The position numbers were made by a program, and so were the translations under genes. A stretch of 64,000 nucleotides of DNA from contig NC_092808.1 in NCBI RefSeq assembly GCF_040954645.1, forward strand, positions 84,513,389 to 84,577,388. The letters are read 5' to 3'. Numbering within the stretch: the first letter of the stretch is position 1; each line of letters starts with the position of its first letter. Shown one piece after another: positions 1 through 9,206 of the stretch. Source of the DNA: Diabrotica undecimpunctata. Lineage: Eukaryota > Arthropoda > Insecta > Coleoptera > Chrysomelidae. Under the pieces are notes generated by a model. That model made no database searches, was not told the DNA's origin, and worked only from the letters and a program-made list of their open reading frames with translations.

Positions 1-1000
1 AATTTAAAGTCATTTTAAGCTATGTTTAACTTTGGCTTTTACAATATAGCTTTAAGTTTTCTCTATTTTGCCATATTATGACAACAATATGTGTCTTTCC
101 TTGAATAACTATTTTCTTAAAAAATTCACCATTAGAAATCGAATAATCACTGGTAATAAATGAGATAGGAGTTAGTAATGGTTTACTATATAAAACAATT
201 AGATAGCGTTCAAAGTAAACCTAATTACGAAGCACGATACCGGAAAATGTCATTACTTAGCTTAGAGTACAGAGAAAAATATCGCATTTTGTAAAAGTCA
301 TCAACATTGGTTCGGTAAAATAAAGAATAAAACGAAAATTTAAGAAATATATGAAAGGATAAAGATTTTATCCATTTATTCGACAAGCTATAGTCTTGCC
401 TGTATGTTTCATTTATTTTAGAATAAAATAGTGTGCTAAAAACTACTGTAGTGTATTAATTGCAAAGACAGCTAAGCTGGTAAAAAATAATAAAGCCGTT
501 TCAACTAATATCTGATTTTTGTTGTATTAGAGTAAAAGAAATTTTCGAAACATCAGCATAATAAAGCTACATGCACCTTAATAGCATTCTAAAAAACATT
601 TACTTTATAAAAATAAGTCTAGAACAGAAATAAGTCAAACTAAATGAGCAAAAATACAGTAGAACTATTTTAAAAATAATGTGCACCAGACACTACAGTG
701 CTATCTATTAAAAATTAATAAAACTTTGTTTGAAATCAATTCAGGAAAATGTCTAATCTGTGCTAAAAATTGCATTCCATAACACTTTAACTTATCTATG
801 CAAATACTAATCACGAACTTATTTCTACTCATGTTAAGTGAGTAAATAAAAAATACGAAAGACAGTTAGTAGTGCTGTCCCGTTCGAGTCAACTACACAA
901 ATGTACTGTTTGGGTCAATATGACCCAACTATGGATTACGTTACTTAATCAAAATAAAATAAGCTAATGGTACTAAACAAATCTTTATTAACAAAAATTA
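1..1000. other. AT-rich stretch with no recognised gene
   Basis: I see no coding region or RNA gene here. Near 915-930 there is a short palindrome (GGGTCA-ATA-TGACCC type). It resembles the subterminal palindromes of the piggyBac element at 13.3-15.8 kb, so it may lie near the 3' end of the piggyBac relic that follows. I found no matching terminal repeat on the other side. Confidence 0.4.
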
Positions 1001-1019
1001 CGGTTAATTAAACACAAAT

Positions 1020-3659
1020 TATGTTTCGTTTCTGCTCGTATCCTTTTTACCAGTCTTTGTGAGTATTGAGTTCTTGGTATATACGATAAGTGGTTTTACT
1101 AGTAGTGTACCAACAAGCTAATCTAGAGTAACCAATGCTCTCTTACTGTAATTGTAATCTAAACTATTTTGAAGCTTTTTGATATTTTTGTCACTATTAG
1201 CATTTTAATAATGCAAAGTACTCATAACAACATTTTTATTCTTTTGAGGAATATAGTTAACAAGAGTGGTATCTTGCATGAAGTAAAATGACGAAATATT
1301 CTTTATTAACGATTTGTGCTGAAAGCTTCGGTATATTTTTTCTTATAGTCCCCAGCATTGTATTTTTTCTTTTAAGAAAAAGTTGTCCTAAATTGTACGA
1401 TGTACAAAATTTATCAGAAGTAATATTGTTGCTTTTCAAATCATTGCTCAAGTTGCACACCACACGCATTCCCTGATTTCGTGCTGGCACGGCACCTGCT
1501 TCCTTTCCTGTATAGATCTGCAATTTTGGAGGATTAGTTTTACTGTAACATAAAGTCTAAATTTTTGTGCCATATTTCGCTAACTGGCTTTGAATGTTCT
1601 TTTTGAAGGGGCAGAGGTCTTTAAATGCAACTAATTGCTCATCGACGGTAACATTGTCATCAGGGTCAAAAAATTTTGTTAAATTTTCTCAGCACTTCTC
1701 CCAAATTTTACGATTTTTTTTTAATTGCCGTATTGCCAGATTCCAGTACGAACCTAAGAAGGTATCTATTGAATTCTGCAGGCAACGGTGGGGGAAATCA
1801 TTTTTGGACATCCACGTCACGGAACAAGACACCCTGGCATTATTCGGACAAGTAGGACACTAGGTCAGAAGATCCCAGGGTAGTGCCCGATTAACCGTGT
1901 TCTGGCTAAAACCTTAACCACCATTCTAAAGAGGTGGTCTTGCCATTCAATGAACAACTGAAATAGAAAACTAAAAATTTACAAGTAACCATACCTATTA
2001 CCGCCATAAACTAATTAATAATATTATCCATAAATTTCAGATTCCTGGCTCAATTTCCCCCTCTATCTCTCTGCTTCTTTTTCTTCATAACCCCAGAAAT
2101 CAGACAGTGTACTTCTCTCCATTCTTTCTCTCCTCTCAACATTATGTTTACAATGTTTTTTTCATCCAGCCCGAAACCCATTCACCTCTCGAAATCTCCT
2201 CTCTCATTTGCCCATCTCTGACAGTTAAAAATGTGGGCGGAAGCGTCCGGTACCCCACAAACAGTACAGTATGCTGAAGCAGATTTGCCTATTACATCTG
2301 TGAAGGTGCCAAAACTACCATGTCCTTTCAGAAACTGCGTCAGGAAGTAGTCTAGTTTCCTGAACTTACATTCCCACTACGGCCTCAGATAGGGAATAAG
2401 CTCCTTCGTCCACCTTGCCTTTCCGCTATCATTCACCCATTCTCTCTGCCACTCTACTATCGTTCTTTCACTCTCATTCTCCTCTATATTTACATCCATC
2501 CACCTCGCATATATCCTCACTCGCTCTTTGCACAACAAAACGATCAGTATCACCGCTCTAATGACATATAGAGCCTCATTTGAAACTGTCCTATATGCGC
2601 TAGATACCTTGAGGAGCATTCGTCTTTGCGAAGTTTTCATCAGCTTACCGTATTTCGCAGTGTTTAGTACGCTACACCACACGGGGGCAGCGTAGGGTAC
2701 CACCGACTGGAGAAATCCATTTAACACTTTTTTTTGGTGCTACCTGGGCTCCAATGTTTGGCATCAGCCGTATCAACTCCTCCAGATTTAGGTTTGCCTT
2801 CTCTACCGTCTTTTGGATGTGTACTCCGAACCTTAGTCCTTCCTTCAACCAGACTCCCATACTTAATCAATTTAACTGCTGCAACTTCCACACCTTTCAC
2901 TATAAAGCGAAAAGAAGATTTTTCCCGGCTCCCTTTGAGAACTAATACCTCAGTTTTCTGAGGCGCTAGCTGTAGATCGTTCTCTCTGATCCAGCTACTA
3001 ATGCGACGCAGGGCTGAAATTTTACGTATTAAAGCCAGATTATTAGAACGTTTTCTATTCAGTCTAATAGTCTTGTTATTAAAACGTACTACTTGCGAAA
3101 TTTTTGTAAATACTTCAAGGAACATTGTTGCTCGAATTATACTACGACTTATTTCTTTATTCTGCAAACTTTAAGTTAATTCACCATGAGGCTTAAATAT
3201 TTAAGCTAAAAATAAAAGACTAATGTATGCTTAAAATCCAATTTTATTCAAGTATTTCCAGTTGGTTCTAAAAACACGCTGTTCTTCCATGTTGGTGATA
3301 TTGATAATTTGGTTTAAAACTATGACAGAAAAGAGCACTTCAAATAAATTTTTATTATCAAAAATTCGTTCGCATTTGTACCTTGTAATTTCTGGAAGAA
3401 TATTTATTATATCTCTCGTAGAAAAGCTACCGCGTTGATAACGAGGATCGAGCGACCTTTGTATATTGCCGTCTTTCGAAAAAAAATTTATAAAAGATTC
3501 TACAGGTTGTACGTATAATGGAATTCCAGAATCATCACTACTTTCTTCCTCACCTTCATTACTTGTATGGTTTTCTGTTTCTGATATGTATTCATCACTC
3601 TCTGAGACTTTCGCTAGCTCGCAAAGCTTATGATCGATTAGCGGTCTTCGATGCGACAT
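1020..3659 (-). pseudogene. piggyBac-type transposase relic, split by a LINE insertion
   Basis: A DDE transposase of the piggyBac family, which cuts and pastes DNA at TTAA sites. The N-terminal part starts at an ATG at 3659 (MSHRRPL) with an acidic leader (ESDEY, SETEN) typical of the family. It continues through WKYLNKIGF, a stop, then AYISLLFLA and the RATMFLEVF and LALIRK motifs. Coding is broken at 3016 by an R1-like LINE and resumes at about 1713 with IWEKC, then VTVDEQLVAFK (first catalytic Asp), LAKYGTK, LQIYTGKE, an ITSDKF block (second Asp), YIPQKNK and DYNYSK. The third Asp motif (normally GGVD) reads RALVTLD, so the triad is lost. Several frameshifts and stops make it certainly dead. 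The element ends were not found. Family assignment is strong; the edges are approximate. Confidence 0.85.
1713..3016 (-). mobile_element. 5'-truncated R1/Jockey-type LINE inserted in the piggyBac relic
   Basis: The 3' part of a non-LTR retrotransposon ORF2. Starting at its 5' break the translation gives ALRRISSWIREN, LQLAPQKTEVLVLKG and KYGSLVEGRTK (thumb region), then AAPVWCSVL and YRTVSNEALYVI. It ends with a C-terminal zinc-knuckle pattern (YCTVCG, then ASAHIFNC and QRWANERGDF), as in R1/LOA-type elements. One or two frameshifts and a stop near 2378 and 2187 break it. It ends in a run of nine A on its own strand (1714-1722). It is flanked by a perfect 10-bp duplication (AAATTTTACG) at 1703-1712 and 3017-3026. 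Removing it rejoins the piggyBac reading (LALIRK to IWEKC), so the piggyBac was there first. The absence of upstream RT and endonuclease shows ordinary 5' truncation. Confidence 0.88.
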
Positions 3660-3759
3660 TATCCAAATACGAAAATAAAATGAAATATAAATGAATGCGC
3701 TTGACATATCAGTTTTACTTCGGTAGTCATAGCACTTGTCTCTCATCCCCACTTTCTTT

Positions 3760-4802
3760 ACCTAGCAAGGTAGCCTTCTACCTGACATCGTCCAGCTACA
3801 CTACTAATTGCAAGCTTGCAAGAACCTGTTTTTATTTATAGACGTACTTGCCTAACAAACACTGTTGGAAAATACTGATAACTAAACATACGTTTACAGG
3901 TAATTTCGAATACTGATCCGCGTATTATTTTTTTGACAAAATGTTTTATTATTATTTTTTATAATGTGGCATTAAACAATACATGCAACCCTTAATTTTC
4001 ATCTTTATATCTCTAACCCTTAGTTTTTAATAGACGTATTTTAGTGTCACAGAGTTACTTCTCCGAAACGACCTGACCGATTTTAATTAAATTTTATTAT
4101 TTTATAATCGGTAGGTGATCCAACAAATATATTTTTGTTTTATATTTTGGACAAAATTTTTTATTTTCATTTTTTATGATGTGGCAATAAACAATACAAC
4201 TCCTAATTTTCACTCTTTTATCACTTTAACCCTATAAACATTTTAACCCTAGTCAATAACTAATCAATTAGACTAGATTAGTTATCCCCGCAAGGCGTCC
4301 ACCAATGTCACTGCTCACCCAGTAAACAGCACGGAGTACGGATGAGAACAAAGCCAATCTGCTGTCTCTCTCACACAATAAGCCTACTCTCACTCCAAAG
4401 ACTGTACACAGTTTTCAGTCATTATTATTGTTTATGCATCGAGCGTAGTAGTTACGTTGACAATTATTATTTTACTTTCTTAGTGTAATTCTTATATCAA
4501 TTTATTAATAACTTGATGGGCGGAGCTTATTCAGCTTGTTTTTCTGGACATTGCTCACCAGTTCAAAAACCATAATTGGACGAGCACTATTGGCGTCAAA
4601 ACATACAGATACATCGAAATCTGTTGACATAGTTATAAATCAGGATTACGTAGTCAACTATCCTATCCATGCAATTCCAATTGTGTCAGTAGTCATTATG
4701 CTGCGTAACATTAATCAATCTCGACTGTGCCATGGACTGAGACTAACTGTAAAACGGCTAACGAATAATGTCATTGAGATGCCATTATTCGTTAAGGTCA
4801 TA
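3760..4802. repeat. Gene-free stretch with a degenerate direct repeat
   Basis: I found no coding region. Two similar stretches, about 3936-4013 and 4150-4240, share GACAAAAT, ATGTGGCA and AAACAATACA in the same order, with scattered differences, and lie about 210 bp apart. They may be remnants of a tandemly repeated or subterminal part of an unknown element. An open frame at 4536-4811 shows no family signature and I do not call it. Confidence 0.35.
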
Positions 4803-4873
4803 AATAAATAAATTAGAAAGCCAATCGCTGGAAATTTGCTGAATTAACTTAGATTTACCATGTACCATGCATA
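4803..4873. repeat. 71-bp direct repeat, left copy flanking the RTE insertion
   Basis: The sequence from AATAAATAAATTAGAAAG to CCATGCATA matches 6214-6284 at 69 of 71 positions, at a constant offset of 1411 bp. The differences are T/C at 4814/6225 and A/T at 4864/6275. The repeat stops exactly where the reverse transcriptase sequence begins on the inner side and where unrelated DNA begins on the outer side. This is what a target-site duplication looks like, but it is far longer than usual for LINEs. Confidence 0.85.
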
Positions 4874-6093
4874 TAATAGGCGAATATCAGTGCGGATTTA
4901 GACAAGGGGGAAGCACAACGGACCAAGTATTCATAATCAGAGAATTACAAGCAGAAAGCTATGAATACAACTTACCAACGATAGCGCTATTCATCGACTT
5001 CCAGCAAGCATACGATAAAATAAAAAGGAAGGAATTAAAAGAGACCCTTGAGGAACTGGGAGTTAGCAGAAAGTTGCGTAACATGATACATCTTACTTTA
5101 GAGAATACAGAAAACAGAGTCAAAGTAAACAATCATGTATCGGACAAATTTATAGTAAACGAAGGATTAAGGCAGGGCGATCCTTTGTCATCATTACTCT
5201 TCAATTTATGCCTAGAAAAAATAATGCGAGAAGCGAAAATCAATAGAGAGGGACTCCTATATCATAAAAGACACCAAGTTTTGGCATTTTCGGATGGTAT
5301 AATGTTGCTAACAAGAGGAAAAAAAGAGCTACAGGAGATAGTACAGAGAATAGTAAAAGCAGCAAAGAAAATGGGACTTTACATAAATGAAACTAAAACA
5401 AAATGTATGCAGTGGACAGATGATCAGTTCAGGGATGGACAAAAGTTTAAAGTAGAAGTAGAAGAAAGATTATCATACGAATTCAAACTGGTAGAAAGAT
5501 TTACATACCTAGGTACAATAATATCACGCAAACCTAACATTAAAGAAGAAATACAAGCTAGAATAATGGCAGGCAATAGAAGTGTACATGGTCTTAGTGG
5601 AATGTTGAAAAGCAAGGTTTTATCAAGAAAGGCAAAAATACAGTTATACAAAACAACTATACAACCAATAGTAACGTACTGCAGTGAGACATGGACAATG
5701 ACAAAAAATGAACAAAATTTACTGGAGATATGGGAAAGGAAAATCCTGAGGAAGATATATGGAGGAATAATAAGGGACGGTTTATCGATAAGAAGATCAA
5801 ATGATGAGTTAAAGAAATTATATAATCAACCTAACATAATAGGAGTCATAAAGGCACAGAGACTAAGATGGCGAGGTCACCTAGAAAGGATGCCGAACAC
5901 GAGGACTCCAAAAAGGGTAATGAACTACACTATAACTTTAAAAAAGAGAAAAGAAAGGCCAAAAAATAGATGGAATCAGGAGGTAGAAAAAGATATAAAA
6001 GAAATTGGACTAGAAGGCCAGAAAAGAAAAATGAATAACAAGAAGGAATGGAGAAAAATTACATATCGAGCCAGAGAAGATCTCAGTACATAA
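4867..6093 (+). pseudogene. RTE-type reverse transcriptase, 5'-truncated, catalytic motif lost
   Basis: An open 408-codon reverse transcriptase of a non-LTR retrotransposon. Visible blocks in order: GEYQCGFRQGGSTTDQ (fingers, residues ~4-20), ALFIDFQQAYDK (motif A, first catalytic Asp, ~41-52), EGLRQGDPLSSLLFN (motif B, ~99-113), LAFSDGIMLL (motif C, ~139-148), INETKTKCM, FTYLGTIIS and the C-terminal WERKILRKIYGG, LRWRGHLERM and NRWNQEVEKD typical of RTE-like elements. Motif C normally reads F/YADD; here it is FSDG, so the second catalytic Asp is Gly and the enzyme should be inactive although the frame is open. The apparent start codon lies in the flanking 71-bp host repeat (ATG at 4867), so it is accidental. 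The endonuclease domain is absent through 5' truncation. Confidence 0.88.
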
Positions 6094-6157
6094 AGGAAAG
6101 CGAAAATGAAGAAAGAACAAACTTTTTAAGCCATGGGCCTCTAAGGCCTTTAGTGCT

Positions 6158-6213
<56 letters not shown>
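4874..6213 (+). mobile_element. RTE-type LINE copy ending in a (TA)n tail
   Basis: The inserted unit between the two 71-bp repeats is 1340 bp. It holds the truncated reverse transcriptase, about 70 bp of 3' untranslated sequence (containing GGGCCTCTAAGGCC, a short palindrome) and a terminal TA tract at 6162-6212. LINEs of this type often end in short simple repeats rather than poly-A. The orientation is plus, opposite to most retroelements in the window. Confidence 0.8.
6162..6212. repeat. (TA)n microsatellite, LINE tail
   Basis: An uninterrupted TA repeat of about 51 bp that forms the 3' end of the RTE copy, directly abutting the right 71-bp repeat. Confidence 0.95.
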
Positions 6214-6214
<1 letters not shown>

Positions 6215-6284
6215 ATAAATAAATCAGAAAGCCAATCGCTGGAAATTTGCTGAATTAACTTAGATTTACCATGTTCCATGCATA
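6214..6284. repeat. 71-bp direct repeat, right copy
   Basis: The partner of 4803-4873, with 69 of 71 positions identical. It follows the TA tail of the LINE immediately. Confidence 0.85.
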
Positions 6285-6360
6285 GACAATTATTTGCGCG
6301 TCGGAAAATCATCATCGTTGTTAATTTATGCAAAGCAAAAAAATAAAAATATTGTTTATC

Positions 6361-6711
6361 TTCTTCTTCTTAGAGTGCCGTCTCCCTACGGAGGTTGGCA
6401 ATCATAATGGCTATTTTTATTTTTGAACTTGCTGCTCTAAACAAATCAATCGATCTGCATTGATACCAATCACGTACATTCTTCAATTATGAGTTCTACC
6501 TTCGGCCAACAGATCTTCTTTATTAAATCTTTCCCTGTATTATGAGTCTCAAAATTTCATGTTTTGGTTCTCTCATCACGTGGCCTAGGTATTCCAGTTT
6601 TCTGGTTTGTATAGTGGTCATTAGTTCTGTTTCTTTACCAGCCGTCTCCAGTACTTCTTTAATTGTAATTATATCAGTCCATGATATTTTTAATACTCTG
6701 CGGTATAACCA
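6361..6711 (-). mobile_element. 3' fragment of an abundant LINE family
   Basis: A 351-bp insertion flanked by a 10-bp duplication ATTGTTTATC (6351-6360 and 6712-6721). Read on the minus strand it codes the last part of a LINE ORF2, including a TRKLEYLGHVMR-like stretch. It ends in a 3' tail that reads GCCAACCTCCGTAGGGAGAC then AAGAAGAAG. The fragments at 16.8, 22.03 and 50.2 kb belong to the same family. The fragment has no independent coding capacity. Confidence 0.85.
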
Positions 6712-6721
6712 ATTGTTTATC

Positions 6722-8871
6722 GCAAAGGATTAATTTAATTTAACTTGTCAACATAATACGTTTGAGTATTTTTTTTTTATTTTTTTTTTCTATTTTTTAG
6801 ACAAATTATTTAATTCTAAGGCGGTACATAGTTCGTCGGGTCATCTAGCTAATAATATAAATAAATAAAATAATTCACAATTATTAGATTATCCTCACGC
6901 GTTTTCCAATGCTATTCTTATCTCTTCCCGAATAATCATATGTTTTTACGCCTTTCTGGTGACTTACCAAATTATATTGTTTTATTTTTATTACCAACTT
7001 CTAATAAAAAAACATAACTGACACAATTACGATGAAATCTTTTAGATGATTCAGTTTTTAATAAGAAAATCACATTTATTAGATAAAATTATGTGTAACT
7101 CTTACTATTTAATAAGTAGGTTTAAAGACAAAATACTTTTCTTTAACTCCGCAATCAGTGGATCATACGTTTGAATAGCAAAAAGTTTTGTAATAAGGTC
7201 GGGTCCAATCCGTGAAGATAAAGGACAGCGGATTTATCAAGTATCTGAACCGCATTATCCATTTTCCCGAAAAAAAAATACAAATACAAAGATCCAAAAA
7301 AGTCTTTTTGTGTGATCACGTGTTGTTTATCCCATAAAAGACGGACATAAATCTTGGTCTAATGAAAAATCTCTCCACGAGTAACAGTCTTGTGTATTGA
7401 CTCATACTTTGAAGAATTTGTGTGGAGAACCAAACGGGAGATATTAATGTATACAGTGAAAATATTTTCAAAAATATAAGAATATAATGGTATCTTTTAA
7501 ATATTTTTATATTTTTAGTCAGCGGTATATACCATTATTCGTAGTAATATTATTTCTGTTATTTGGGAAGAAATGTATTTGGCGCTAATTTTTTTTTATT
7601 AAAAACTTATTTTGTACTGTATAACACCTACAGCTAGTTTTGTTTTTATGTTTTTTTTTTGGTACAAAGAATTAAATGTACTTAAATTATTAGATTAATA
7701 ATGATTTAGTTAAATTTGTCTTGTATTGAATATTAAACTCAACACAACTGTGTAATTTATTGTACTTTAATAATACATATTATATACCTTAGGTTATAAA
7801 TACCTCACGACATTGCCTTTTGTCACAGGAAATAGTTCATCCGACTTTAATTTTATGTCTGTGTGCAGAATTTATTATCATTTCTCAATATTATATAAAC
7901 ATATATTTTTTTTATATTTAATAAAATAACCATAAGTTTTAATTTTTAGTCGTATGTATATTAAAATTTTCTTTTTTAAATCTACAATAGTGTGCTTCTT
8001 ATTTTCAGAACGCAACCCATCTCAAACATCAGAAGAAAGTGAAAACAGTATGTTATTTTTTAGTATAAGCATAATTTAACCCATCTAATACAATTTTTAA
8101 GCTTACTAATACAACTTCAGAGCTTAATTTGTGTTTTTTACTAATGCTTGTGCTTTAATCGATGCTTGTCAGAGGATATTACACAAATAATCAAAAATTG
8201 GTTTGCTTTTTTGTTTATATAGATCGATCAAAAACAGTTTTGTTAATGAATTTTTTACCGAATGATATTTCTAGTCTACAACGGTAATTAAAAGTGGTCT
8301 AGAACAACTGTTAATTCGCAAATAAAAGTATTGTGGCCGATATATTTTTTATATTTAAATAAGTGTTGGCTATAATAATAGGACACGTTAAAGAAAAACT
8401 AACAAAGTTTGTATGTAAAAACTAAACATACTTCATACCTAAATACAAATACTTTTACTTAAGGTTAAGAGCCGATCTTCAACATGAAATTCGCCTTCAA
8501 CGAATCTTTTAATAAATAGGAATACTTCACCATATCACTGGATTTTATATCGGTTCATCGAAAATTTTAGAATCCGTGAAAATAAAAAGTTAGAAAATGA
8601 TAGAAATCAATTTAGTACTCCTAACCATTATAAAATTAAATAAAAAAACCGAAGTAGTACATATTTATTATGGAGCGAAATAAATCTACCTACAGATCAT
8701 AATAGAACAAACAATTGAAGGAAAAAGGGCCTGAGAAGAATAAACTACTTCTGAACAAAACTTAAGTGATTAGACAAACTTAAACACAAATTCGTTATTA
8801 AGAACTACCATAAGATAAGATACTTTTCCTACTATGATCGTAAATATTAAGATAAGTATAAGATTAATAAG

Positions 8872-8875
<4 letters not shown>
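6722..8875. other. AT-rich stretch, no element recognised
   Basis: More than 2 kb without a recognisable transposon or gene, apart from one possible small exon at 8009-8047. Composition is strongly AT-rich with many homopolymer runs. Confidence 0.5.
8009..8047 (+). other. Candidate 39-bp micro-exon (weak)
   Basis: A pyrimidine-rich tract ending in CTTATTTTCAG is followed by 39 bases, then GTATGT, a good donor-like hexamer. The length is a multiple of three. One frame gives a Ser/Glu-rich peptide (NPSQTSEESEN) with much less AT than the surroundings. This is a resemblance only: no neighbouring exon was found and the signal could be chance. Confidence 0.15.

Positions 8876-8942
<67 letters not shown>
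8876..8942. repeat. (TA)n microsatellite
   Basis: An uninterrupted TA repeat of about 66 bp. Unlike most TA tracts in this window it is not obviously next to a recognised element. Confidence 0.95.
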
Positions 8943-8943
<1 letters not shown>

Positions 8944-9206
8944 CTATAATCACACTGCTAAAAACATAACTAAAAAAAATTAGAAGGTGGACAGCAAGTC
9001 CATGTTATCAAAATAAAAGAGTATACCAGAGCAATAGCTGTTGGTAACCAAATCAAACGCGACGGACTATAAATTAAAAAGTATGTGGCCGTTCCAGAGA
9101 AATAAAAATAAAATTTGATGGTACTTAACTATTTTGGGTATTGGCGTTTATTATGGTAATTTTCAGTTTTTGTACAGCTTTTCGAAACAGTCGACATAAA
9201 TATTAA

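Noticed and set aside
2734..2961. Plus-strand frames over 2.7-2.95 kb
   Set aside because: Shadows of the LINE reverse transcriptase on the minus strand.
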